Shown: one piece after another, positions 7,495-18,410 of the stretch | How positions within the stretch are numbered: position 1 is the first letter of the stretch | How the letters are laid out: every line of letters starts with the position of its first letter | Assembly: GCA_024279045.1 (NCBI GenBank) | Contig: JAJRRZ010000245.1 | Span: forward strand, 1-40,618 | Length of the DNA: 40,618 bases | Source: Alphaproteobacteria bacterium | GTDB lineage: Bacteria > Pseudomonadota > Alphaproteobacteria > Rhizobiales > Aestuariivirgaceae | Direction: 5' to 3' | Notes under the pieces: generated by a model | Databases searched by the model: none | Told to the model about the DNA's origin: nothing | Seen by the model: the letters and a program-made list of their open reading frames with translations, nothing else | Translations under genes and position numbers: made by a program

Positions 7495-7986
7495 TCAACA
7501 GGTGTCGTGCCCCGGCGAAATGATCTCCGTCAGCGAAATGCCGAAGCGCTCGCTCTCGCCGTCCAGCAACACCACCTCGCCACGCGCCACCAGCCGGCCA
7601 TTGACCACCACGTCTACCGGATCACCCACCTTGTGATTTAGCGGCACCACCGAGCCAGGCCCAAGCTTCATCAGCCGGGCAATGGACATGCGCGCCTCGC
7701 CCAGAACCGCCTGCAACGTAACCGGAATGCGCATGACCATGCCCACATCCGGCGCCTCGGCAGCGGCGGGAGCGACATCCGCTGCCACCTGCGCCGCTCC
7801 CGTGGCGGCCCGGGCGGTGGCGTGCAGGGATTCTTCCGACATCGCTTCACCCACCGTCTGCGGCGAGTCACTGCGCATCTGCCCGTCCGCGGGCACCACT
7901 TCCTCGCGTCCCGGCGCGTCGTCCTGCGCCGGGGCAGTGGGCTGCCCGCCCGGCTCCTGCACTGCCGTGTCAGTCGCTTCGGCCAT
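7495..7986 (-). CDS. fliN: Flagellar motor switch protein FliN
   Basis: MRIPVTLQAVLGEARMSIARLMKLGPGSVVPLNHKVGDPVDVVVNGRLVARGEVVLLDGERFGI-type SpoA domain. Confidence 0.95.
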   Translation of the reverse strand: MAEATDTAVQEPGGQPTAPAQDDAPGREEVVPADGQMRSDSPQTVGEAMSEESLHATARAATGAAQVAADVAPAAAEAPDVGMVMRIPVTLQAVLGEARMSIARLMKLGPGSVVPLNHKVGDPVDVVVNGRLVARGEVVLLDGESERFGISLTEIISPGHDTC

Positions 7987-8989
7987 GGCCTTCGCCTTCC
8001 TCCTTCGCTACAATCGATTCCATGAATTCCCGCGAGCCGTCCGCCGCTTGCCCCAGCCGCAGCACGAACCTGCCGCCCGCTTGCCCCAACGTGCAGTGAA
8101 ACAGCGTTTCGCCATCGCATTCCAACCGTACCGGCGCATCCTCACGCACCTGCAGCGGCAGCACCTGGCCCACCCGCATGGCGGCCACCTCGCGCAGGGT
8201 GATCTCGCCACCGTCCAGCACCGCCCGGCAGGTGATCTCCGAAGAACGCAACTGGCTGTCCAGCTCCTGCGCCCACGTACTTTCACCCTGTTCATCCGCG
8301 GGCGGCATTTCCGCCACCATGGCGCAGGCCTGCAACCCGGAGGCAATGCCCGGCGGCAATACCACGCAGATTTCACCCTCCATCTCCAACGCCCGCAGGC
8401 CGATGCGCACCGCCAACACAGGGCGCTCTTCCAGCGCCAGCTCCTCTGCCGCATCACCAGCGCGCACCTCGCTCATGGCGATGTCCAGCTCCATCGTCGG
8501 GGCAAAGGCTTGCTGCACAGCCGCGGCAATCTCGCTGGCCGCGCGCGAGGCCAGCAACTGATCAAAGAATGTCCAATCCCGTTGCCCCGGGGCAACTGAA
8601 CCTTCCACGCCACCCCCCAGAGCCGCCTCGATGAACAGGTTGACCATGCCGCTGTCCAGGCCGATGCAACTGAGCGTATTGTGATTCTTCACTGCACACA
8701 ACACCACCAGCCAGTCCGCCGCGGCCATGCCGGTTTCGGCCACCTGCTGCACGGCAATGCCGCGCAAGGTGGTATCGATGTTGATGCCACCGCTGATCTC
8801 GTGCAGGCGGTCGCGCAGATGCTGGCATGCCTGTGCGAATATGGAACGCAACAACCGCAGCTTCTCCGCCGGCAAACGAGCCGAGGCCGAAATCAGCAGC
8901 TCGGCACCTCGCCGCGCGCTCTCAGATGACGCTGCGCTGGGCGCTGCCATTGTCGTGGCTGCAGTCGATGCCTTGCTCGCCACCGTCAT
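7970..8989 (-). CDS. fliM: Flagellar motor switch protein FliM
   Basis: 339 aa between fliN and motA; C-terminal SpoA-like region. Confidence 0.88.
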   Translation of the reverse strand: MTVASKASTAATTMAAPSAASSESARRGAELLISASARLPAEKLRLLRSIFAQACQHLRDRLHEISGGINIDTTLRGIAVQQVAETGMAAADWLVVLCAVKNHNTLSCIGLDSGMVNLFIEAALGGGVEGSVAPGQRDWTFFDQLLASRAASEIAAAVQQAFAPTMELDIAMSEVRAGDAAEELALEERPVLAVRIGLRALEMEGEICVVLPPGIASGLQACAMVAEMPPADEQGESTWAQELDSQLRSSEITCRAVLDGGEITLREVAAMRVGQVLPLQVREDAPVRLECDGETLFHCTLGQAGGRFVLRLGQAADGSREFMESIVAKEEGEGHGRSD

Positions 8990-8992
8990 GGA

Positions 8993-9874
8993 TCATGCCG
9001 CCTTCTTTTCCTCGCCACCACTGCCGGGACTGAGCATTTCCGTCTCCACCGTATCGATGGTGGGACGGTCATGCGCGGCAATGGTCTTGCGCCCGAACTC
9101 CACCGCCACCTGCGGCATGGCTCCGTTCATGAAAGCCAGCAACGTCTGCTTGACGATGATGAACTGGCGCAGATTGTGCTCGCGCACCTTCCTGACCTTG
9201 TCGGCAATGGGACCAACCACGGCATAGGAGAGAAAAATGCCCAGAAACGTTCCCACCAGTGCCGCACCGATGAGCTGGCCCAGCACTTCCGGAGACTGAT
9301 CCAGCGCACCCATGGCCTTGATCACCCCCAGCACCGCCGCCACGATACCCAGCGCCGGCAAGGCTTCCGATATGGTAACCATCGCATGCACCGGCTCCAT
9401 GGCTTCATGTCTGATGGTCTCGATTTCCTCGTCCATCAACGCTTCCACTTCGTGCGTCTTGGCATCACCCATCAGGATCAGCCGCACATAATCGCAGATG
9501 AAAGTGGTCAGCTCCCTGTCCTTCAGGATGTCTTCGTATTGCTTGAAGATTTCCGACTCGTCCGGATTGTCGATATGCTCTTCCACCTCGCCGCGCGATT
9601 TGCCGCGCACCTCGCGCATCAGCGCAAACAGCACACCCAGCACATTCAGATGATCACGCTCACCCGGTGTCTTGCCCTTGAAAGCTTCCATCAGCGCCTT
9701 GCCGCTGTCCTTCACCGTTTTCATTGGATTGCCCACCAGGAAGGTGCCAAAGGCCGAACCGCCGATGATGACAAACTCCCACGGCTGTATCAGCACTCCG
9801 ACATGCCCACCCATGGCGATGAACCCGCCCAGGATACACCCCAGGGTAACCAGCAAACCCAGAAGAATGGTCAA
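8993..9874 (-). CDS. motA: Flagellar motor stator protein MotA
   Basis: [45 protein letters not shown]; likely TTG start at 9874 behind SD GGAGAACGA. Confidence 0.95.
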   Translation of the reverse strand: MTILLGLLVTLGCILGGFIAMGGHVGVLIQPWEFVIIGGSAFGTFLVGNPMKTVKDSGKALMEAFKGKTPGERDHLNVLGVLFALMREVRGKSRGEVEEHIDNPDESEIFKQYEDILKDRELTTFICDYVRLILMGDAKTHEVEALMDEEIETIRHEAMEPVHAMVTISEALPALGIVAAVLGVIKAMGALDQSPEVLGQLIGAALVGTFLGIFLSYAVVGPIADKVRKVREHNLRQFIIVKQTLLAFMNGAMPQVAVEFGRKTIAAHDRPTIDTVETEMLSPGSGGEEKKAA

Positions 9875-10085
9875 GGCTCGTTCTCCGCTTGCAAGGGAAA
9901 TTGGCCATTGGTGACGATGGCAATGCCACACTTGCGTGGAGCCTTTCACCTCATCCTTGCGCGAAGCTGTCGCGTGCCTCGGTTGCGCCACAGTGGCCGC
10001 GAACACGCAAGCCACAGGCAAGTTGGCACGGCAAACATGGTAGTCGGAAGAATCGGCAACCTGCATCCGAAACGGAGCGCCTCCC

Positions 10086-10883
10086 ATGCTCAGCACACTG
10101 ACCGATTATCAGCTCGTCGCCAGAAACATGGATGCCTCGCTGCAACGAATATCAGAGCAGCCACAGGTGAAGCGCGAGGTCGAATACTATCTCTCCCGCA
10201 TCAGCGAGATCGACAGCATCGACGAATTCCTGGCCGATGAACGCATCTACCGTTTCGCAATGAAGGCCAGCGGGTTGGAAGACATGATCTACGCCAAGGC
10301 CTTCATGCGAAAGGTGCTTACGGAAGGCATCGAATCTCCCGACAGCTTCGCCAATAACCTGGCCGATACGCGTTTTCGTGATTTCGCCCGGCGCTTCAAC
10401 TTTCATGCCTATGGAGCTACCGCCACCACTTTCGAACGTACCCGCCAGGCGGTGGTGGACGACTATGTTCGCCTGACCCTGGAGGAGCAGAGTGGCGAGA
10501 CCAACGAGGGAGTGCGCCTGGCCCTGTATTTCCAGCGCAAGGCCCCCACGCTGAAAACCGGCTACGACGTGCTGGCCGACCCCGCGCTGATGAAGGTGGC
10601 GGAAACCGTGCTGGGCTATTCGCTGGTGCATGGCGACATCGACAAGCACGCAAGGGCCGTGGAAAAGGCCCTGGACATCGCCAACCTGCACAAGCCCGGC
10701 GCGCTGGACAAGCTTCTCGCCCGCTTCACCGTGATGTGGGACATGAACAACGAGACCGGCACGCCCACCTTTGACGGCACTGGCGGGCAGGCGGCCAGCG
10801 CCTTGCTGGTGCAGCCGCTCACCGCCGGTATCGGCCAGGATCTGCTGATGACCCTGCAAACCCTGAAGATCAGCGGCAGATGA
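10086..10883 (+). CDS. DUF1217 family flagellar-associated protein
   Basis: [44 protein letters not shown]; adjacent to flgF as in Rhizobiales clusters. Confidence 0.85.
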   Translation: MLSTLTDYQLVARNMDASLQRISEQPQVKREVEYYLSRISEIDSIDEFLADERIYRFAMKASGLEDMIYAKAFMRKVLTEGIESPDSFANNLADTRFRDFARRFNFHAYGATATTFERTRQAVVDDYVRLTLEEQSGETNEGVRLALYFQRKAPTLKTGYDVLADPALMKVAETVLGYSLVHGDIDKHARAVEKALDIANLHKPGALDKLLARFTVMWDMNNETGTPTFDGTGGQAASALLVQPLTAGIGQDLLMTLQTLKISGR

Positions 10884-10908
10884 AAGCCTTGCACAGGAAG
10901 AACGCCTC

Positions 10909-11640
10909 ATGAAAGTCGTGCTGCACGTGGCCATGGCGGGTCAACTGGCCATGCGCAATCAGCTATCCGCCATAGCCAACAATGTCGCCAACATTGCCAC
11001 ACCAGGCTTTCGTGCCGAAGGCAGCCGCTTTGCCACGCTTGTCTCACGCCAGCAGCCTGCTTCGGTGAACTTCGTAACCGCTGGCGAAACCTATATCGAC
11101 ACCCGTCCCGGCGCATTGAAACAGACTGGCAATCCACTGGACGTAGCCGTGCGTGGCAATGCCTTCATGGCCATCAAGGGGCCGGGCGACACCATTGTCT
11201 ACACCCGCGACGGGCGGCTGCGCATGCTGCCCACCGGCGAACTGGTATCCGCTACCGGACTGCCCGTGCTTGATGTCAGCGGCTCGCCCATCGTGCTGAA
11301 ACCCGCCGCCGGGCCGCCGCGCATCGCCCGTGATGGCATGATCACCCAGAACGGGCAGCAGATAGGAGCCATAGGTCTGTTCCGCATTGACGAGCACGCC
11401 AACCTTGCCCGTTACGGCAATTCGGGCGTCATCCCCGACCGCGAACCGGAGCCGATCGTCAACTTTCGCGATGCCGGCATCGTGCAGGGATTCATCGAGA
11501 CTTCCAATGTCAACGGCGCAATGGAGATGGCGCATCTGATCCGGATATCCAGCGCCATGCGCCAGCTCAATACCACACTGACCGATAGCGAACGCACCGC
11601 GCTGGAGGCTATTCGCATCCTGGGAGGTGAAAACGCATGA
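10909..11640 (+). CDS. flgF: Flagellar basal-body rod protein FlgF
   Basis: QLAMRNQLSAIANNVANIATPGFRAEGSRF; QGFIETSNVNGAMEMAHLIRISSAMRQ. Confidence 0.93.
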   Translation: MKVVLHVAMAGQLAMRNQLSAIANNVANIATPGFRAEGSRFATLVSRQQPASVNFVTAGETYIDTRPGALKQTGNPLDVAVRGNAFMAIKGPGDTIVYTRDGRLRMLPTGELVSATGLPVLDVSGSPIVLKPAAGPPRIARDGMITQNGQQIGAIGLFRIDEHANLARYGNSGVIPDREPEPIVNFRDAGIVQGFIETSNVNGAMEMAHLIRISSAMRQLNTTLTDSERTALEAIRILGGENA

Positions 11641-13064
11641 CATATCTGCCCGGCAGCGCGCTGGACGACGGTCCGCTGGGCCGCCTGCTAATGGCGGCGC
11701 GGCAGCTTTCGCACGAACCGCCACTGCTGCGCCGTGGCGGACAGGTTACGGAAATTTCGCCCGCCGCATGCCGGGTGCGGGGGCTATCGCGTTTCGCCGC
11801 GTTGGGCGACTGCGTGGAAATCGGCGAAGGAACGACACGGCATCTGGCCCAAGTGGTGCATGTCGGCGCACGTGGCATTCTGGTAAAACCATTCGAGGCC
11901 GAACCGGACATCCGCCTTGGACAACAGGCATGGCATCAAGGAGCCTTCCGTCTGCACCCCGACGAGGCATGGAAGGGACGCATCGTAAATGCCCTGGGCG
12001 AGCCCGCTGATGGTGCAGGACCACTACCACCCGGCCTCGTGGCGCTGCCGGTGGACAGGCCACCACCGCGCGCCCTGCGCCGTCAGCCCATTACGCAACC
12101 CATGCGCACCGGCGTGCGCGCGGTGGACATATTCACCCCCATCTGCGCCGGACAGCGCATGGGCATTTTCGCCGGCTCCGGTGTGGGCAAGTCCACCTTT
12201 CTTGCCATGCTGACCCGTGCCGCCGATTTCGATACCGTGATTTTCGCCCTCATCGGCGAACGCGGGCGCGAAGTGCGCGAATTTGTTGAGGAAACGCTGG
12301 ACGAGAAGCAGCGCCGCAACGCCATCGGCGTGGTGGCCACCGGCGACGAAAGCCCGATGATGCGCCGCCTGGCGCTGAAGACGGCCATTACCATTGCCGA
12401 ATATTTCCGCGACCGCGGCGAAAACGTGCTGCTGGTGGCCGATTCCATCACCCGTTATGCCCATGCCTGCCGCGATATCCTTCTGGCGGCAGGAGAGGCG
12501 CCGGTGGCGCGCGGTTATCCACCTGGCATTTTCGCGGAACTGCCACGTCTGCTGGAACGCGCCGGACCAGGCGAGGTTGGTGGCGGCTCCATCACCGGCT
12601 TCTTCTCCGTGCTGGTGGACGGCGACGATCACAACGACCCTGTCGCCGACAGCATCCGCGGCATCCTTGACGGCCACATCGTGCTCGACCGGGAAATCGC
12701 CGAACAGGGCCGCTATCCGGCCATGAATGTGCTGGCCTCGGTCTCGCGCCTGGCGCGCCGCGCCTGGACACCGGAGCAGGAAAAGCTGGTTTTGATGTTG
12801 CGCGCGCTCATCGCCCGCTTCGAGGACACGCGCGACCTGCGCCTTCTGGGGGGCTATCGCCCCGGCACGGATGAGGAGCTGGATCGCGCCGTGCAATGGG
12901 TGCCGTCCATTTACGAGGTGCTCAGGCAGACCCCTGACGAAACGGAGCACCGCAACGCTTTCGAAACCCTTTCCGAAACCCTGAAGGCGTTGGCCGCGGA
13001 AAGGGAGGACGGGACGACCACACACACGCCACAGCCACCTCAGCGTGCGCCAATGTCGCGGTAA
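11637..13064 (+). CDS. fliI: Flagellar export ATPase FliI
   Basis: Walker A GSGVGKSTFLAML, ALIGERGREVREFVEETL, YPAMNVLASVSRLA. Confidence 0.97.
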   Translation: MTYLPGSALDDGPLGRLLMAARQLSHEPPLLRRGGQVTEISPAACRVRGLSRFAALGDCVEIGEGTTRHLAQVVHVGARGILVKPFEAEPDIRLGQQAWHQGAFRLHPDEAWKGRIVNALGEPADGAGPLPPGLVALPVDRPPPRALRRQPITQPMRTGVRAVDIFTPICAGQRMGIFAGSGVGKSTFLAMLTRAADFDTVIFALIGERGREVREFVEETLDEKQRRNAIGVVATGDESPMMRRLALKTAITIAEYFRDRGENVLLVADSITRYAHACRDILLAAGEAPVARGYPPGIFAELPRLLERAGPGEVGGGSITGFFSVLVDGDDHNDPVADSIRGILDGHIVLDREIAEQGRYPAMNVLASVSRLARRAWTPEQEKLVLMLRALIARFEDTRDLRLLGGYRPGTDEELDRAVQWVPSIYEVLRQTPDETEHRNAFETLSETLKALAAEREDGTTTHTPQPPQRAPMSR

Positions 13065-13579
13065 CGGCGGCCATCGAAGGTGCGCACCACCCATTGCCCA
13101 CGCTTGCGTTGCCTGATGTCGAGCACACGCCCCGCGCCAGGCAGGATGTCGCCCGGCTCCACCCGCCACAGTCGGCCCGCCCCCTCCACCAGCGCCATGC
13201 GCTCCGCAGCGAATCGCAGCACGTAGCGAGGCGGCTTGCGCGGCTCTTCCGGCGGGCGCACCGGAGCCGGTTTCTCCGTCTGTTTCGCCGGACGGGTCTT
13301 GGCCACGTCGATGGAACCAGTGATCAGTTGATCATTCAACGCCGGCAATGGTTGGCCGGTGATGCGGTTGCGCGGGGCGATGGCATATTCCGGTGCTTCC
13401 TTCAACGGGCTATGCACCGGCACATGGCGCACTGCCACCTGCACCACCGGCAACCCGCCGCCTCCTCCCGGTCCGCCGGTGATCAGCATGTATCCGGCAA
13501 ATCCCACCGATACCGTGGCGGCAATCACCCCGGTGGAATAGGTGCGCACAAATGCCACAATGGTGCCCGTGATGCTCAT
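13040..13579 (-). CDS. Uncharacterised membrane-anchored flagellar-cluster protein (179 aa)
   Basis: N-terminal TM segment, Pro-rich linker, C-terminal RLWRVEPGDILPGAGRVLDIRQRKRGQWVVRTFDGRRY domain; 25-nt convergent overlap with fliI. Confidence 0.75.
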   Translation of the reverse strand: MSITGTIVAFVRTYSTGVIAATVSVGFAGYMLITGGPGGGGGLPVVQVAVRHVPVHSPLKEAPEYAIAPRNRITGQPLPALNDQLITGSIDVAKTRPAKQTEKPAPVRPPEEPRKPPRYVLRFAAERMALVEGAGRLWRVEPGDILPGAGRVLDIRQRKRGQWVVRTFDGRRYRDIGAR

Positions 13580-14043
13580 TGCCGCAATCCCCTGTAACGA
13601 ATCTCGCTGCGTGCGACGTAGTTGATGCTCTCTATCAGCACATCCTTCACCAGCTCCGCACCCAGCCGCCGGTTGATGCTTTCCTTCAACCGCTTCGTCA
13701 GGCCGGAAAGGTCGTATTTTTCGATACGCTGAAAATCACGCAGCGGACTGGCGTATATGATACGGAAGGCTTCATCGGTTAGAATCAGGGCGGGATCAAT
13801 GGAAAGCTTCTTGCGTTTCTCTCCATCCATCAGATAGGCGAAACGCGCCAGCACATAGCCCTTGATTTCGCCATCGGCGATCATCGGCACACTGATGACA
13901 TCGGTCTTGATCTGCTCCAGAGTGGTGAAAATCTCCTTCGGCGCAATGGCCGCCTCACCCCCGGCACGCACCAGGACCAGGCCATAAAAGGCGCCCAGCG
14001 CCACCAGCGCGGCCCACACCCCGGTGATCAGCGTCTTTACCAT
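13576..14043 (-). CDS. FliL-like / MotF-like protein
   Basis: N-terminal TM then periplasmic domain ending KYDLSGLTKRLKESINRRLGAELVKDVLIESINYVARSEIRYRG, FliL-like; distinct from fliL at 34857. Confidence 0.7.
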   Translation of the reverse strand: MVKTLITGVWAALVALGAFYGLVLVRAGGEAAIAPKEIFTTLEQIKTDVISVPMIADGEIKGYVLARFAYLMDGEKRKKLSIDPALILTDEAFRIIYASPLRDFQRIEKYDLSGLTKRLKESINRRLGAELVKDVLIESINYVARSEIRYRGLRQ

Positions 14044-14432
14044 GCGCCGTATCCTCTGCCATTCCTGCCGAGCAAGGTGCCGGGCGAATAGGTGCCGTCG
14101 GATTCCCGCTTGCGAATGCCATCCTCCATGTATTGCGCCAGTTCGCGCGAGGCGCGCAGCTGCATGTCCAGCAGGCGGGCGTTCTCGTGCAGACGCTTGC
14201 GCAGGGCTGTCAACCTGTCATGCAATGGTGCGGGCACCGCATCTCCATGCCGCCGCGTCAGTCGCATGATGTCCAGCAGCAGCAACTCCTTGCGCCGGGC
14301 ATGCTCGGTCAGATCCCGCATGTCGCCCTCGCGCAGACTGGCGTTTTCCTGTTCCAGCGCCTCTTCCAGCCTCTGGCACAATCCCATCAGTGCCTGGGCA
14401 TGATCATCCATTGCCGCAAAGGGAGCGTTCAT
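14037..14432 (-). CDS. FlgN-like chaperone
   Basis: 131 aa helical, LEEALEQENASLREGDMRDLTEHARRKELLLLDI; cluster context. Confidence 0.65.
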   Translation of the reverse strand: MNAPFAAMDDHAQALMGLCQRLEEALEQENASLREGDMRDLTEHARRKELLLLDIMRLTRRHGDAVPAPLHDRLTALRKRLHENARLLDMQLRASRELAQYMEDGIRKRESDGTYSPGTLLGRNGRGYGAW

Positions 14433-14435
14433 GTC

Positions 14436-15014
14436 TCAGCCCCTCCGCATCATGTCAGTGGAAGACAGCAGCGATGCACCAATTCCCAACCCACCACCTT
14501 GTGCCACCTGCGTGGCGATGCTCTGCGCCAGCATGGATTTCCAGTAGCTGCCCGCAAGCCCGCCGCCAAACAGGCCATTGCGTCCGCTGCCCATCATGCC
14601 GTCGAGCATGTTGGCAATGAGCACCCCTTCCAGTCCGGCATAGGCCTGCCGCAGGGCAGCACGCGGCGCAACAGTTCCTCCTTGTTTGTCCGCAGCCGGT
14701 ACATTGTCCGCAAGGTGGGCGGCAGGCACCCCCTTGAGATTGCCATCGGCGTCAAGCTCTCGAGCATCAGGCGCCTTGCCCAGACGTAGAGGCCCGCTGG
14801 CGCCCATGCTTGTCGCACCGTTGACCACCCCATCGCTGCCGACCAGTTCGTTGATGGCCTGCCGCCACTTGTCCGCCGCCACAGGATCGGCGCTTGCACC
14901 AGCCCTGACCGGCGCGGCCATTTCCTGCAGGCGCACTGCGGCCAATTGCACACGGCGCGGGTCCGCGGCGCGCATCACGTCCAACACCAGATCACCGGGA
15001 GGAGAGATCGCCAT
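14436..15014 (-). CDS. Rod-binding protein (FlgJ N-terminal domain-like / CheL)
   Basis: YAGLEGVLIANMLDGMMGSGRNGLFGGGLAGSYWKSMLAQSIATQVAQGGGLGIG. Confidence 0.85.
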   Translation of the reverse strand: MAISPPGDLVLDVMRAADPRRVQLAAVRLQEMAAPVRAGASADPVAADKWRQAINELVGSDGVVNGATSMGASGPLRLGKAPDARELDADGNLKGVPAAHLADNVPAADKQGGTVAPRAALRQAYAGLEGVLIANMLDGMMGSGRNGLFGGGLAGSYWKSMLAQSIATQVAQGGGLGIGASLLSSTDMMRRG

Positions 15015-15123
15015 GATATCCGGACCTCGTTTTCACGAAACAGCCTGCCGGGAATACTCCCTTCACGAGGCAACTCTGGCACGCCAGCCTTGCGGCAACC
15101 TTGCCCGTGCCCGCAGGGCCAGC

Positions 15124-15525
15124 TCAGCGGCGCAACCTGCCCGGCATGGCGGCATGCTCGGCAATGTCCAGCAGCGATGCGCGCGCCCTGTCCTGTTCCA
15201 GCGCCCTGCCCGCGCGTTGCTGCATGGTTTCCAGGTGGCGTTCCCGCAGGCGGTGCTGCTGCAGTCTCTCCATCGCTTCGGCCAGCAATACATCCAGCCG
15301 CGCCTGCTCTTCGTCCATGGCCTGCTGGTTGCGCCGCAGCATGCGCGCCAGCTCGCCACTGCCCAGCTCCCCCCGCCCCAGCATTTCCAGCAATATGCGG
15401 CGCTGCCGCCGCAGTGTGTCCATGCGCTCCTGCAGGCGCAGCATCTCCATTTCTTCCAGACGCTTCAACTGCGCCGCGGCCCGCCGCAGCCGTTGCAACC
15501 GGTCATGCCGCTTGTTCGCTGCCAT
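15124..15525 (-). CDS. FliJ-like coiled-coil protein
   Basis: 133 aa, long charged heptad-rich helix; flagellar context. Confidence 0.5.
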   Translation of the reverse strand: MAANKRHDRLQRLRRAAAQLKRLEEMEMLRLQERMDTLRRQRRILLEMLGRGELGSGELARMLRRNQQAMDEEQARLDVLLAEAMERLQQHRLRERHLETMQQRAGRALEQDRARASLLDIAEHAAMPGRLRR

Positions 15526-15531
15526 GCACCA

Positions 15532-16308
15532 TCACTCCCCTTCCAGCCAGCCGGCGAATCCGGCCATGAATACGCCCAGCATGTCCCCGGCCATGAAATA
15601 CAGCAGCAGCAGTCCGCCCAGGATGATCAACGGCAACGAAATGAAATAGGCCTGTATCTGTGGCACCATGCGGTTGACCAGGCCAATGGCCAAGTTGACG
15701 ATAACCCCGTAGACGACGAACGGCGCGGTGGCCTGCAATGCCAGAAACGTGCCGCGCGCCAACCGTGATACGATGTCCTCCAACGCATCTGCCGGCATCA
15801 GCCATACCCCCACCGGCAGCATGGCGTAGGATTCAACCACCGCCGCAATGGCCTGTGCGTGCAATCCGCTGACGAAAATCAGCGCCGTGGCAGACAACAT
15901 GATCAACGACACCAGCGCCGGCACCGGCTCCTGTCCCTCTGCCGGCATGCCAGGAAAGTTGCCCAGTCCGATGAACTGCGTCATCCCTGTCGCCAGGAAC
16001 TCCAGCGCCAGGAAGAACATCCGCGCCATCAACCCCATCACCATGCCTTTCAACGTCTCCTGAAAGGCCATCCCCAGCAGCATGTCCGGTGTCAGCCGAG
16101 CATCTGCCGGTGGCGCCGCGCCGGGCATGTGCACCAACAGCGGTGTCAGCGCCATGCTGATGCCCACCGCCAGCATCAACCGCACGAACACCGGTACCCG
16201 CGCAGAGGAAAACCCCGGAAACACCATCAGCAAACCACCGATGCGGCAGAAATACAGAAAACCCCACAGCAGGATCTGAGGCAGTTGCTGCGCCAGTTCC
16301 GCCGACAT
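15532..16308 (-). CDS. fliR: Flagellar export protein FliR
   Basis: Start [47 protein letters not shown]; longer listed ORF is upstream read-through antisense of flhA frame. Confidence 0.93.
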   Translation of the reverse strand: MSAELAQQLPQILLWGFLYFCRIGGLLMVFPGFSSARVPVFVRLMLAVGISMALTPLLVHMPGAAPPADARLTPDMLLGMAFQETLKGMVMGLMARMFFLALEFLATGMTQFIGLGNFPGMPAEGQEPVPALVSLIMLSATALIFVSGLHAQAIAAVVESYAMLPVGVWLMPADALEDIVSRLARGTFLALQATAPFVVYGVIVNLAIGLVNRMVPQIQAYFISLPLIILGGLLLLYFMAGDMLGVFMAGFAGWLEGE

Positions 16309-18407
16309 CACGAAATGCTGCCCAGCACATCCACCTCGACACCGCGCGCGAGCTCCAGTTGCGAGAGCACCGGCAGGGTTGGAAACAGCCGTTCGGTAAC
16401 CATGCGCACGTAAGGTCGGGCATCCGGCGCCGTTACCAGGGCGAATTCGTGGCCCTCGTCCATCAGCCGGCGGATGGCGGCAGTGGCCTCGCGCGAGAAT
16501 TCCTCGATCATTGTCGGGTTGATGTCGAACTCCACCGCCGCACCGGTCTCGTCGCGACGGATGCTCTCGTGAAAGGCCAGGTCCCAGCGGTTGCCCAGCC
16601 GCAATATCTTCAGCGGCCCGTCGCCGGCAATATCGCCGCAGATCTGCCGCGCCAGCCTCAGCCGCACATGTTCGGCAATCTGCTCCGCCCGCCGCGCGTG
16701 CGGGGCAATCTCGGCAATGGCCTCCAGGATGATGTCCAGGTTGCGGATCGACACCCGCTCCGCCAGCAGCAGCTTCAGCACCGCCTGAATGCCGGAAAAG
16801 GTGATCTGCGCCGGCACGATCTCGTCGATCAACCGCTGGTATTCCCCCGGCAAGGCATCGAGCAGCATGCGCACGTCGCGATAGGACAGCAACTGCGCCA
16901 GGTTGTCGTGAATGGTTTCGCTCAGGTGGGTCAGCATCACCGTCAGGCAATCCACAGCCGTGAAACCCTGCGCCTTCAGCTCCCGCGCAAAGCCCTCCGG
17001 TGCCCAGCACGCCGGCATGCCATAGGCCGGTTCGCGTGTCTCCTCGCACGGAACCGGCGGCTTGCCCGCATCGCCCATGATGACCATCAGTTCACCCACC
17101 CTCAGTTCGTAGCTGGCCACCACCGAGCCATGAAGGTGAATTTGATAGGACTTCGGCGCAATGTCGATGTCATCCGTCAGCCGGATTTCCGGCACCACGA
17201 AACCATAGCGACGGGCAAACTTGCGGCGCATGCGCGCCACCCGCTGCACCATCTCCTCATGCTGGCACATGAACTGTACCGACAGTTGCTTGCCAAGCCG
17301 CAGCTCCAGCGCCGGGGTTTCCAGGCTGTCGCGCAACGACTGCTCCGCCTGTTGCTCGGCCTCTTCGACCTGTTGTTCTGCCTGTTCGACCTGCTGGCGC
17401 TCCTCATGCGCCACCCGCTGGCTGATGGCCCAGGCACTGCCCGCCAGCAATGCCGCCAACAGGAAAAACGGCAGGAACGGCAACCCCGGCAGCAGCGCCA
17501 GCAGCATCATCAGCAGCGCAGCTACCATCAGCGCCCGCGGATAGTTGCCCAACTGCGCCAGCACGATGCGCTCCGCGGAGCCCTTGTTGGAGCCTTTCGA
17601 CACCAGCAGCCCCGCCGCCAGCGATACCACCAGCGCCGGCATTTGCGACACCAGCCCATCGCCCACCGACAGCCGCGTGAACACGTCCGCCGCCTGTGCC
17701 AGATCCATGCCGTAGCGCATGGTGCCGATGATGATGCCGCCGAAGATGTTGATGGCCGTGATAAGCAATCCAGCGATGGCATCGCCACGCACGAACTTCG
17801 ACGCACCGTCCATGGCGCCGAAGAACGAGCTTTCCTCCTCCAGCACCCGGCGCCGGCGCTGCGCCTCCTTGTCGTCGATCAGCCCGGCGGAAAGATCGGC
17901 ATCAATGGCCATCTGCTTGCCGGGAATGGCATCCAGCGTGAAGCGCGCCCCCACCTCGGCAATGCGCGTGGCGCCCTTGGTGATGACCAGGAAATTGACG
18001 ATCACCAGAATGCCGAAGACAATCAAGCCGATAACGAAATCACCACTCATCACGAAAGTGGAAAACCCGCCAATGACATTGCCCGCCGCCGACAGCCCTT
18101 CGTGCCCGTTGGACAGGATCAGCCGCGTGGAGGAAATGTTCAGCGCCAGCCGCAGCATGGTGGCAATCAACAGCACCGTGGGAAAAGCGGAAAATTCCAG
18201 TGGTTCGCGAATCCACAGCGCCACCATCAGGATCAACACCGACAGGGCGATGGATATCGACAGGCCAATATCCATCAGCAGCGGCGGAATGGGCAGAAAC
18301 AGGATGACTAGGATCACCACGATGCCCAGTGCGAAAGCAATGTCGCGCTGGTGGCGGCGCACCTCCGTGGCGGCGTGCACGGGCTGTTGCAGTTGCGTCA
18401 GCGACAC
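16308..18407 (-). CDS. flhA: Flagellar export protein FlhA
   Basis: 699 aa; multi-[44 protein letters not shown]. Confidence 0.98.
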   Translation of the reverse strand: MSLTQLQQPVHAATEVRRHQRDIAFALGIVVILVILFLPIPPLLMDIGLSISIALSVLILMVALWIREPLEFSAFPTVLLIATMLRLALNISSTRLILSNGHEGLSAAGNVIGGFSTFVMSGDFVIGLIVFGILVIVNFLVITKGATRIAEVGARFTLDAIPGKQMAIDADLSAGLIDDKEAQRRRRVLEEESSFFGAMDGASKFVRGDAIAGLLITAINIFGGIIIGTMRYGMDLAQAADVFTRLSVGDGLVSQMPALVVSLAAGLLVSKGSNKGSAERIVLAQLGNYPRALMVAALLMMLLALLPGLPFLPFFLLAALLAGSAWAISQRVAHEERQQVEQAEQQVEEAEQQAEQSLRDSLETPALELRLGKQLSVQFMCQHEEMVQRVARMRRKFARRYGFVVPEIRLTDDIDIAPKSYQIHLHGSVVASYELRVGELMVIMGDAGKPPVPCEETREPAYGMPACWAPEGFARELKAQGFTAVDCLTVMLTHLSETIHDNLAQLLSYRDVRMLLDALPGEYQRLIDEIVPAQITFSGIQAVLKLLLAERVSIRNLDIILEAIAEIAPHARRAEQIAEHVRLRLARQICGDIAGDGPLKILRLGNRWDLAFHESIRRDETGAAVEFDINPTMIEEFSREATAAIRRLMDEGHEFALVTAPDARPYVRMVTERLFPTLPVLSQLELARGVEVDVLGSIS

Positions 18408-18410
18408 TGC

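Noticed and set aside
16309-17049. N-terminal extension of the FliR ORF
   Set aside because: Overlaps flhA in another frame; true FliR N-terminus begins at [11 protein letters not shown] (16308).
16359-18311. 650-aa plus-strand ORF opposite flhA
   Set aside because: Antisense frame kept open by high GC codon bias; His/Gln/Arg-rich product with no domain; flhA is unambiguous.
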